A DNA stretch of 64,000 nt, taken from contig JADLSH010000395.1 in the NCBI GenBank assembly GCA_016169945.1, forward strand, positions 9,452,001 through 9,516,000, given 5' to 3'. Below, piece by piece: positions 48,258 through 57,557 of this stretch. Position numbers and translations under genes: made by a program. This DNA comes from Trachythela sp. YZ-2020 (Eukaryota > Cnidaria > Anthozoa > Malacalcyonacea > Clavulariidae). Numbering within the stretch: the stretch's first letter is position 1; each line of letters starts with the position of its first letter. Below the pieces are notes generated by a model. It saw nothing but the letters and a program-made list of their open reading frames with translations. It was not told the DNA's origin and searched no databases.

Positions 48258-49781
48258 AACCGACACTGCGTGGGAGACAAGGCCGGGTTTCATTTGCCAA
48301 GTGAGAATGTTCACAGACACGTAGATGACATGCAGTCAATATTCGATGGTAGTATAAATGAACTTGATAGTAATATTCTCTCTTAATCTTTATTCTCCAT
48401 ATAATAACCAACATCAATTTACCATTGAAATACTTTCAGTATCCATACCAAGGTTACCAAGATGTTCTTTTACAACTTAGAATCACTTGATATTCTAATA
48501 CTTTGATATTTAGTGCAAAATAATTATTATGGTATCCAACAAAAAATATATTCATCTGTTATGGGTATTTTCCTTTGTCATTGAGAGAAACTCTTAGTTG
48601 AATCAGTAACAAACCCCCAGCAGAACGTTGCTCTTCTTCTTGTCTTCCATTGTTCCAATGAGTATGATTTAATCAGGTACCAAGTGTCAAGAAAGATAGA
48701 ATGCCTGGCTTGTTAAATATCTCCGTTATTGATATTGAATAATGTTAGTGGTATTCAAATAGTTTTACATAATTATAAATCATGTAAATTAATGTACGCA
48801 TTACGTATATTTTCCAAAATATTACATCTAATATTAATCATGATCAAACTACCTTACTTGCATTTAAATTCGCGTAGTACTATAATTAATTTTTGGACAT
48901 CCCGACCCAAATGCAATCTTTAATTTTGCGCACTTCTAAATTGGCCTACTTTTTGAAACGGTACAAAGTTAAGATGAAGGAAACTAACACTTATAAAAAG
49001 ATGGTTTTCCCGTCTTAATATTACATTGCATATTTAAAGAAAATCATTAAATCCTAAATTTCAAACACGTTAATGTCGTTTTCAAAATAATTTCACGCAT
49101 TTGAATACAAGTAAGGTGCACAAGTCATTGTCATTAAGTTATAAATAAATATTAAATATTAAATACTTCATTCTACAAGTCCATTGATGTCTTTCATGAA
49201 CAAATAAACTGTACCTAGAAGATGAACAAAAATATATTTATGGTAATAATTTAGCGTAAAATATTGAAATGCTTTAAAACAAGAAAAATGTTTCTAATTA
49301 CCTCTCTAATTATCACTAACTATTTGAAAACAAGATTATTCACACACCAATTCATTCCTTCAATTCGTCACACCTCGAACACATCTATTAAAAATGTGCA
49401 GGTCACTGACAATGTCACATCAACAATGCAAACTTCCTCGAAACACAACATAAATTGTGCCAGGACGCCCCTCATTTCAAAAATACAATGTTCATGACTG
49501 GCATATTTTTAATGGAAATAGTCAAATAGGTATTAACAAATAGTCATAACTTATTAGTAATCATTTTAAATTAATCAACATCAAATCATCGAAATATGTC
49601 AAAGGTAGAATTTACTATGTTATCAGTACGAACCAGTCATTGACATTGTATTAATAGGTACAGGCAATCACCTCGAAAGCACGACATTTGTGCCCAGGCC
49701 TTTCTGAACTCTACTGGTGCTTGAACAACACCAGCTTTGAAAATTGTTTACGTATTACCTTCTCATGCATTCTTCCATTCC
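48258..49781. other. Gene-free stretch
   Basis: AT-rich; no gene, RNA or notable repeat recognised. It would hold the missing C-terminus of the P-like transposase on the minus strand if that were present, but no motif was seen. Confidence 0.4.
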
Positions 49782-51602
49782 TCAACTTGCATAAATGGTG
49801 CATACGGGATCGTCTGCCAATCCCAAAACAGCTTTGATGCAAACAAGGAAACCAAGAAATCCTGTTTTCCTTTTTGACTTGATAATCGATTGGCCGTCTG
49901 GACCTTTCAGACTTCGAATGTACTCACTTGCCTTGTCTACAAACCTCTTTGTATACTGATAGTTTGATTTTCTGATCGGCGCTTTGAAATTCCTCGCCAG
50001 TGGGTTTCTAGAATTCAGAACATCAAAAACATGATAAAAACACGAATAAACTTGACTGTTGGACCACACCCCTGAAATTGTGGCAATTTCAGCTTACCTT
50101 CACAATACTCTAAAGCATCTGCAACACTTGAACTGAGTGCCTGTGCTGCCAGGTTTACCTTCATTTTTCTGCGGCTTCATTTGATATGCGCAGACCGGAG
50201 CTTATTAGCAAGATGTAAACCCTCTGACTCTTGCAACTCGTGCAATTTCTCGATGAACTCCCACTAAATGGTGCTGCCATCCTTATACTTTAGAACTTTC
50301 CAGTCCGACATGGTGTTTCATACCAATTTTATCATATGACAAGCATCTAGAAAGACATAGATCTTGGCTTTGGGGTCACATGGATGCTGGAAATACGCTT
50401 GTAAACTATCAGGTGACAGTTTAGCTCCAAGTATTTTCAACATTGCCTGGTGAGACGTGGGACCATCGCATGTAGAAGAGACCACCTTCACCCCAACTTC
50501 GTGCAATTTTCTTATGCATTCTTTGGTCAAGTTGGCTTTCTCTTCTCCAGTAAGACCACCCACTAGAAAATATCCGCAGGGTATTTTCCAGCTGGAGTTT
50601 GCAGATACTGCCATGAACACAAGAGCATCTGTTGCTTCGGGCAGCGAGTCATCATCGATGCCTGTTCCAAGGTCAACATAGCCACGCATCCTATTACCAT
50701 CCCACTCGACGTGTTTGCATATGGACATCTCATCAAGCATTAGCGAGCAAACAACTTCTTGACCATCTCTTTTCGCAGCTAGTACTTTGGCTTTCAATGC
50801 TGTCAAGGCATCTTTCGTGAAACCTGGTTCACCATCCATAGAAGTGTACCATGACCGAATCACGGATACATGTGGCAACCCTAAATTAAAACTTTTCCGA
50901 ACGTAGTTATACGCTTTCGTAGAATAAAACTTTAAGATCAGGGCAAATGACCTGAGCTCGGGCAGATATGCCCCAGGATTTTTCTTTACCTTTTGGGTTA
51001 CTAACCTCTTCATTAGTTCCTTTGGAACTCCAGAAAAAGTTGTTTCTAGTATAGCAGCACAATCACTATTGATAAGATTTTTTTCCTTCAATTCACTTAC
51101 CACTGAAGCCAACGAGCTAACCTTTCTGTTTAGCCGTCTGGTTTTCTGTTTGGATACTTCAAACTTCTTCTGTCAATTTTTCCACAAGATCATTCACTTC
51201 TTGTTTCAATCTACGAGGAGATTTACTTATATGATACTTGTGATCATGTGTACTCTTTCTACATGTTCTAGTCGCACGAGTTTTTTTTGGAGATGTGCTT
51301 ACCTCATTTAAACTCACTTCTTCATCCGAGTATCTTCTCTTCCTTCCTAGTATACTTACACAATCTTCTCTGGTAACCTCTTCAGTGACAACCTCTATAC
51401 TTACACTGTCTTCAATAGCTACCCCTTCAATGACATCCTGTATACTTACACTGTCTTCATTGTTAACCTCTTCAGTGACCTCCTGCAAACTTAATACTCC
51501 ATCACTTACTTCATCTTCATTTACTATAACTGTTTCTTGTAAACAGCATTTTCCTTCTGACATGCCTTCTAAATCATCTACTTTTGTAGCTTTCTGATTC
51601 AT
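49782..51602 (-). pseudogene. P-element/THAP9-like transposase, decayed
   Basis: Minus-strand transposase of the P superfamily. An acidic linker (51602-51159) with repeated (E)DSVSI units leads, after a frameshift near 51165, into a coiled-coil (KFEVSKQKTRRLNRKVSSLA). The catalytic core has YNYVRKSFNLGLPHVSVIRS, SLMLDEMSICKHVEWDG (first acidic residues), DLGTGIDDDSLPEATDALVF, KVVSSTCDGPTSHQ and YVFLDACHMIKLV. Then come stops within LV(stop)NT, I(stop)WEFIEKLHELQ and HIK(stop)S, followed by LEYCEGKLKLPQFQGCGPTV and, after another shift, NSRNPLARNFKAPIRKSN. Two of the three stops are explicable as single C-to-T or G-to-A changes (CGA to TGA and TGG to TGA), the pattern of CpG/methylation decay. 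The N-terminal THAP zinc finger and the far C-terminus are missing. Confidence 0.8.
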
Positions 51603-52194
51603 AGCTTCCTTAATCTTGCCAATGTTTATTTCCTATTAGTAAGTGAATTAAATAGATAACGTTCTTTAATATATATGTCAATAATTATTAAGTTAAGAAT
51701 TAATTATTGGATGAGGGTTAATCATATCATGGCCAAATTTGCATTATCTGAATAATGAGGTGGATAACACAAACTGAGGCCTTGATAATGATTGATATCA
51801 TGTATTAATTCAATGTATGATGCATCCAATAGATATATATATTACTAAAACAGCTACTGAATAAATAATTACACACTTGCAACATAAGGTGTCACTCCTT
51901 CAGACAACAAAAATCATCAATAGTAAAATAATGTCTAGCAATTATAACAAAAGTGTTGCAGCACAATTTGTTCAAAAATGCATTTTTGTTCATATTTAGA
52001 TATAACTTACAAGTGAACATATAAAAATATAACAATTATACACATCTCTTGTTTGTCGGAGTTTTATCCCTCTTTAGATCTAGATATTATATTCATCAAA
52101 ATTGTTTCTCAATTAACTGTATAGAATTGTTATATTTTGTGTCGCCATGGAGTATCCTATTTGAGTCTTTATTGTACATCAATATATAATTCAT
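51603..52194. other. Gene-free stretch
   Basis: AT-rich; no THAP-type zinc-finger exon for the P-like transposase could be found here. Confidence 0.45.
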
Positions 52195-52566
52195 ATGTTC
52201 ACACACAATATAAACAAACAAACAAACAATAGGAAAAAAAGGGAAAACAAGGGAAAAGTACAAACGGGACATTTAAAGTCCCATGCATGGTCATGCAAAG
52301 CCCTCAGGAAACAGGATGAAATTCGTATAAAGACTGCAGCCAAGAAAATCAGTGCCAAATACAGAGCAAAAAGACAAAAACTCCGTTCCCAGCGGAAGGC
52401 CAAAGGGGACAAGAATTCATACCAACCTGGTGGGTTTGATGTTCAGGCCAAGCCTGTTGATACTGGCAAGAAGAAGAGAGCCCCCAAAAAGAAAAAAGAC
52501 AATGAAAACTTTAAAATTACATTTCTCATGCCAACCTTTGAAGTGGTTGGCAAAAAGCGACAATAA
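52195..52566 (+). CDS. Basic C-terminal fragment, Mutator-like type
   Basis: Open plus frame whose convincing part starts near 52300: ALRKQDEIRIKTAAKKISAK, then YRAKRQKLRSQRKAKGDKN and SYQPGGF, ending GKKKRAPKKKK and a short hydrophobic tail. The very basic helical stretch followed by a Y-x-P-G-G/A-F motif is how many cnidarian Mutator-like transposase proteins end, so this is probably a stranded 3' exon of such an element. An upstream exon was not found. It is unrelated in sequence to the end of the copy at 2.4 kb, which lacks the YxPGGF motif. Confidence 0.4.
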   Translation: MFTHNINKQTNNRKKRENKGKVQTGHLKSHAWSCKALRKQDEIRIKTAAKKISAKYRAKRQKLRSQRKAKGDKNSYQPGGFDVQAKPVDTGKKKRAPKKKKDNENFKITFLMPTFEVVGKKRQ

Positions 52567-54470
52567 CGATAATTGGCTTTGGTATGTAGAAACCTAATTT
52601 GTAGCTGTAATAAAGAAGAAAGACAATTATATTGAATATGCGTATCTTCTTGTAACCCCTTAAATATATAGGTAACCTTTCACATAAATTTGAGTGCTGA
52701 ACATTGCTGAAAGCTGGTGCACAACACTAGTTCATCTTTAACCTTCATTTTCTCAAAACGAACAAGTTTGGCTTTGTCCAGTTTGTGCAAAGCCTAGAAA
52801 GAAGGGAATTAGATGGATTGCCCCCATTTTTGGATTGTAAGTGTATCACATGGTACTTTACGCATTAAGTAGACAGTTTTTGAAAATTTGTTGTTTTGCC
52901 ACGGTTACCATGGAAACAGTGTTTTTTCAGCGTTCGGACAGAAGTATTTGACTAAATGAAAACCTGTCTACTTAATGCATACTCTAGGACATAAGAAGTT
53001 ACCACACCAAATTTGGGGTTGATATCTATTTTTGTTCTTGAGATATTCTTTCAGCAAACTCTTCTTTGTCTCGGCGCTTTCAGTTGTTACTATGGCAACT
53101 ATTTAGTGTAGGTCACTTTAAGTAATCGTAAAATTTGTATACTCATTAGATCTTGCTTTTTGCCAAGTTTTGTGGTGATTGATTGCATTGTTTAGAAATT
53201 AGAGCCAAAGAGTGTTTTAGGAAATTTATGGTAGACTACCACCCATTTAACTGCAAATTTTGTTGAGAAAATATCATTCACACATAATTGCCATATTCTA
53301 ATTTTAATTCATTTTAATTTTGGTTTGGTTAACCCATTATAATTAACCCAGTTTAGCTTACAATCCATCCAAATGCACCCTACTTTAGTATATAATATGT
53401 CTACTGCCAAACAATTTTACTTGTCAGTCGTGGGGTATGGACAATTTTAACTGTTATTTACTATTATACTTTTCACTGTGGTGCACATATTGAATCTCAA
53501 GGAGGTCCACATAGCTTAAGGACCTGTTTCTAATATGTTCTAAATAGTTATAATCTATCATATTCATTATTCAAGCCTAAAGTGTCAAGCACTATATTGT
53601 AATGTGTTAACAAGAGTATCTTAATTATTATTGTTAATCCACTAATTTTTAATGTTATCCCTTATATGCCTTATGTTGCTCTTTTTCTGTCTATTACCCC
53701 AGATAATATACCTGTCAAGAAACAGGGTTGGAAGGTCAAAGGATGAAAGAGTAAAGAATGAAATGACCATAAAAAACTAATAGGCACAAACCTGAGATTT
53801 CTGAAATATAGTGTCGGGACAGCATATGGCTTCAAAGTCACTCTATTCCAATCCGTTGTCTCATATCCAAGCTAAAATGTTCTGAGCATAGTCGACTTCC
53901 TTTTGTGGGCACAAACTCAACTGGCGAATTCTCGTTCACATTTTCAACCCATATGGCACGTATCTCAGGATATATATTTGCATCTGGGAAGCTGTAAAAT
54001 GCCATTTAATTTAAATGTATACTAATACTTAAATTAGTTTGAAGGGTGCCCCATATAAGCCCCCCCACACTATACAATATTTAGCCAATATCAAGTGCAA
54101 AATTTTGAATCTCTGATAATGTAATACAACAACATATGTAAGTGGAGCTGGGTCCTATTATATACGGATTATAAGGCTAGCTGTCTTTATTAAGAGATTT
54201 TCCTTATAAATATTAAATTTGCCATACCCAGACTTAGTAATTTAACTAATCCCTGTAGCTGTTTTGACACTACAAGCATAAGTTCTGGCCTTGGCAAGGT
54301 TTATATAAGCAAAATTATAGGCCAAATTATGCCAACATAGGCCTTTAAAGTGGCAGACACGGCTTGGGATATCAATACAATTTGTTCCGGAGTATACTTT
54401 TATTGTCTATATAATAAAACAAAACACATTTGTAGTGAAAAAAGCCATTTAAAGACAATTCACTTTGACA
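52567..54470. other. Gene-poor stretch
   Basis: No gene recognised. Repeated Mediterranean-type blocks are absent; apart from the repeat at 53148-53252, only AT-rich sequence is seen. Confidence 0.35.
53148..53252 (+). repeat. Repeat copy, inverted relative to 54541-54640
   Basis: CTTTTTGCCAAGTTTTGTGG, then GATTGATTGCATTGTTTAGA, and AGACTACCACCCATTTA. The reverse complement occurs at 54541-54640 with almost no differences. Confidence 0.85.
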
Positions 54471-54540
54471 ATTGGTATTGAGCACTCTTGTTGCACTATA
54501 AAACTCAAACATTACTATTATTATTATTATATATATATAT

Positions 54541-54632
54541 TAAATGGGTGGTAGTCTACCATAAATTTCCTAAAACACTCTTTGGCTCTAATTTCTAAAC
54601 AATGCAATCAATCACCACAAAACTTGGCAAAA

Positions 54633-54640
<8 letters not shown>
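54541..54640 (-). repeat. Inverted copy of 53148-53252
   Basis: TAAATGGGTGGTAGTCTACC, then TTTCTAAACAATGCAATCAA and AAACTTGGCAAAAGC. It ends directly in the (AT)n run that precedes the retrozyme monomer. Confidence 0.85.

Positions 54641-54701
<61 letters not shown>
54636..54701. repeat. (AT)n microsatellite
   Basis: Alternating AT for about 60 bp with one TATT interruption. Similar runs border the PLE and retrozyme segments at 54525, 54855, 59765, 59949, 61391 and 61436, which suggests AT-rich target preference or shared element ends. Confidence 0.9.
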
Positions 54702-54704
<3 letters not shown>

Positions 54705-54865
54705 TGGATGCATGTGTCTGAGTATTGTACCACATGCGCTTGGTGAGGGCAAGAGTATGGTGTATAAATACGAAGTCACTCGCATCTAGACTGCGTTACA
54801 AGCTGCACTGACGAGCCGTTGAACGGCGAAACATGCATGTCTGCAGATTTGACTATATATATATA
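54702..54865 (+). mobile_element. Partial retrozyme monomer (solo copy)
   Basis: Starts within the (AT)n run at GTCTGGATGCATGTGTCTGA and is nearly identical to the second half of the 281-bp monomer at 59974-61400. It includes GTATAAATACG and the full hammerhead, and ends GATTTGACTATATA, where the next array unit would begin but an AT run takes over. The first ~120 bp of the monomer are missing. Confidence 0.85.
54803..54846 (+). ncRNA. Hammerhead ribozyme (retrozyme type), solo copy
   Basis: Type I hammerhead. Stem I is CTGCA (54803-54807) with TGCAG (54842-54846). The core is CUGACGA (54808-54814) and GAAA (54828-54831). Stem II is GCCGU/ACGGC with loop UGA. Stem III is ACA/UGU with loop UGCA. 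Predicted cleavage is after C54841. All invariant core positions are present. Confidence 0.9.
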
Positions 54866-54868
54866 TAT

Positions 54869-54960
54869 ACGTGTATAGGTTTAGGTCTACGAAACGCAAA
54901 GAGTGCTCGACAACATATAGTTAGAGCAAATTATAGATTTTCGCTTACCTCAAAACTTGT
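54869..54960 (-). mobile_element. PLE-A 3' terminal region (minus)
   Basis: Sequence between the AT run and the PLE-A ribozyme; nearly identical to 59787-59870. It contains GGTTTAGGTCTACGAAACGC and GAGTGCTCGACAACATATAG. It is the pseudo-LTR/3' end of PLE-A in minus orientation. Confidence 0.7.
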
Positions 54961-55001
54961 CCGCAACAGGCTGTTTCACCTGTAAAAGAATCATCAGGCA
55001 G
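54961..55001 (-). ncRNA. Minimal hammerhead ribozyme, PLE-A 3' end
   Basis: Minus strand. Stem I is CUGC (55001-54998) with GCGG (54964-54961), reinforced by AAAC/GUUU-type pairing beyond. The core is CUGAUGA (54997-54991) and GAA (54977-54975). Stem II is weak, UCU/AGG with a U.U at 10.1/11.1. Stem III is ACA/UGU with loop GCC; position 17 is U. It lies 28 bp after the PLE-A ORF stop (55029). PLE-encoded hammerheads of this reduced type are known. Confidence 0.75.
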
Positions 55002-55028
55002 TTTACAAGTATCGAAAGAAATGACCGC

Positions 55029-56006
55029 TTATATGCTTCCTGCCGGGGCGTGGGGGTGTGTGTGGGAGACAATGTGTGCATGCATGGCTTTGTTTGCGTT
55101 GTTTACGCGAAATTTATTACGATGACGACATCGTGAAATTATTTCAGCTCTTTTGTTGAGTAAACAATCCTTGTTTTTTTCTTTCAAAATACAAAATTTT
55201 TCTTCTAAACATAAATTGCATCGTTTTGATCCTCCCGTATACGAAATAGAATGTTTTAAAATTTGCCAATTAATACTAAAATCCTTATTGTTTTCTTTCA
55301 ATGTCCAAATATATTTCGAAAGTTCCGTGTCATTTGCATGCTTTTTATGCTGAAAATATTTAGTGTGGTTGGCCAATCGCTCTTTGAATGTGGTTGCAGT
55401 CATGCCAATGTAATTTTTGATCGTGTTTGTGTTGCTTACTGTGACTGTTGCTTTGTATACTATGTCCCTAGTCATGCATTGTTTTTGAAGCGGGCAAATG
55501 GTGTTTTTCTACAACTGCAATTGGTAGTGTCCTCTCCTGTGGCTTGTTATTTCTAGATATGCATTGTGTTTAGTGATTACTGACTTAATATTGTTCATGC
55601 AGCTATAGCTTACTTTAACTGTATTTCTGTTAAAAATTTTATGTAGCTTGTGGTGCGGTGGAAAATGCTTGTCAATTAGACTAAGGAAATTACGTCCCAT
55701 GTTTGTGCTAACACTCTTGCTAAATGGTGGGTTGAACCAAATGATGTTGCGTTGCCTATTCCTGCGTTGTTTTTGCGGTGTGTGCTGAGTGTAGCTAAGT
55801 TCATGATTAAAGTTGCTATGCCTAAGTGCGTTCTGATATATGGGTGCAGATTCCTGAAAAGTTTGCTCATCTGATGAAAGAAGTGCGATGCGCTTGTTAA
55901 TTGATGCAGGTAGTTGCCTTGTGATGCTTGGTGGGTGATTAGAGTGCATATTTATGTATAGTGGATCGTCATTGGGCCTCCTATAGGGCCTATGTTTTCC
56001 ATACAA
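55029..56006 (-). pseudogene. PLE-A GIY-YIG endonuclease part (inverted copy)
   Basis: Minus strand, 3' half of a Penelope-like retroelement ORF. From 56006 it reads GKHRPYRRPNDDPLYINMHS and HPPSITRQLPASINKRI (RT thumb to linker), then NMGRNFLSLIDKHFPPHHKL and VKVSYSCMNNIKSVI. After frameshifts near 55560 and 55520 come the zinc-binding CSCRKNTICPLQKQC motif (C-x-C-x5-C-x5-C) and the GIY-YIG nuclease: IVYKATVTV, NYIGMTATTFKERLANH, ELSKYIWTLKE and CNLCLEEKFCIL. The ORF ends at 55029, 28 bp before a hammerhead. It adjoins the plus-strand RT half head-to-head at 56000/56029, with 92 bp of overlap between the two halves. Confidence 0.85.
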
Positions 56007-56028
56007 AACACCTCCTTCTATTCCGGAA

Positions 56029-57101
56029 ATGAAACCTTTCGAAGACGACCTTATAAAATTAATCGAACATTTACAATTTCGGCCATATAGGAACCAATTT
56101 CAGAAATCTTTGACTAACGATCTAAAGAAAATCAATTCGTCTCCCAACATTTTCATTTTTGCAGACAAAACTAGGAATATTTATGAAACCTTGCTCGACA
56201 CATACAACAAGCTCTTACATGACAACATCACAAAAACATATAAGCATGGATCCGAGGACACTATAGATGAAATTGATTCAGAACTAAAAAACATTTCGAA
56301 CAATTTAGGAATGGGCGACAGAATTAAAAAAATGAAAAAACGCGAAGCATTTATATCTTTAAAAGATCACAAAGAAAATTTCGAAAACAATCCAAAATGC
56401 CGATTAATTAACCCCGCTAAAAGCGAATCCGGAAAAATAAGCAAAATTATTTTGGACAAAATTAACTCCAATTTGAATTTAAATCAATGGAGGAATACAA
56501 AACAAGTTATTCAGTGGTTTGGCAATATAAAAGATAAGGACAGACACAATTTTATTTCGTTTGACATTGTCGATTTCTACCCGTCTATTTCTGAAAAACT
56601 ATTGGACCAAGCTTTATCCTGGGCTTAGAATTTTGGCTACTATACCTGAAAACGATATTTCAATAATAAAACACGCTAGAAAATCTCTCCTTTTCAATAC
56701 CGGAATTTCATGGATAAAAAAAGATAGCCATAGTTTGTTTGACGTTAGCATGGGCAGTTTCGACGGCGCGGAAATTTGTGAGTTAGTAGGCCTTTTCATT
56801 TTAAACCACCTGAGTAAGAAATTTGGCAAAGAAAGCATCGGCCTATATAGAGATGACGGTTTGGCTATTATAAAAAGTAAATCAGCTGTTTAGCAGACAA
56901 AACAAGAAAAGATCTCCACAAAATTTTCGAGCAGTTTGACCTAAAAATTACCGCCGAATCAAATTTAAGCATTGTAAACTTTTTAGATGTAACTTTCGAC
57001 CTTAACAATGGAAAACATAGGCCCTATAGGAAGCCCAATGATGATCCACTATACATAAATATGCACTCTAATCACCCACCAAGCATCACAAGGCAACTAC
57101 C
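56029..57101 (+). pseudogene. PLE-A reverse transcriptase part
   Basis: Plus strand. It starts with EMKPFEDDLIKLIEHLQF, then SSPNIFIFADKTRNIYE, FISLKDHKENFENNPKCRL and INPAKSESGKISKIILD. RT catalytic block A is [10 protein letters not shown]; block B-like [18 protein letters not shown] replaces the usual QGxxxSP; block C is YRDDGLAI. Frame changes at about 56625 and 56895 break it. It continues to SNLSIVNFLDVTFDLNNGKH and RPYRKPNDDPLYI and stops at 57101, where an inverted PLE-B fragment begins. The RT copies the element RNA by target-primed reverse transcription. The endonuclease half of this copy was lost to the PLE-B insertion, or lies beyond it. Confidence 0.85.
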
Positions 57102-57531
57102 TTTCAAAATGTGAAGTTTTTCCTGCAGGCATAGGTCACAGTTCTTTACTCCGCTGCGGTAGCAAGAAGCTTGGTTCAAAATTGACCACTTGATCTCAAA
57201 TTTATGTTCTTTTCTCTTTAAATGCCAAATATATTTGGACAATTCGGTAGCGTTTGCTTTACTTTCGACTTCGAACGATGATTTGTGGTTTGCAAAACGT
57301 TTCTTAAAAGTGGTTGAGGTCATGCCAATGTACTCCTTCTTTTCTCCTCTGTCACCCTCAACTTCCGCTTTATAAACAACACTCTCTACCAGGCAATTGT
57401 TTTGGAGGGGGCATTCTTTGGGGTTTCTACAATTACACTTATTGTTGGTAGCTGGCACTGGGACTGATTGACTTTTAGAAAGGATGCCGATATTGTGTTT
57501 GAAGATGACGCTTTTACAATTATTCATACAG
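57099..57531 (-). pseudogene. PLE-B inverted, truncated GIY-YIG copy
   Basis: The minus strand encodes MNNCKSVIFKHNIGIL, then NNKCNCRNPKECPLQNNC and EYIGMTSTTFKKRFANHK up to LCLQEKLHILKG. It is an inverted duplicate of 59018-59450: both are exactly 433 bp with no indels and only a handful of substitutions (four amino-acid differences). The junction with PLE-A shares the trinucleotide GGT (57099-57101), a microhomology. Such 5'-attached inverted partial copies are characteristic of Penelope insertions. Confidence 0.9.
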
Positions 57532-57557
57532 ATTGAAAACGTAGTAAGCAGAATGAG

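Noticed and set aside
55871..55890. CTGATGA on the plus strand as another hammerhead core
   Set aside because: No following GAAA with a pairable stem II; it is antisense to PLE-A coding sequence.
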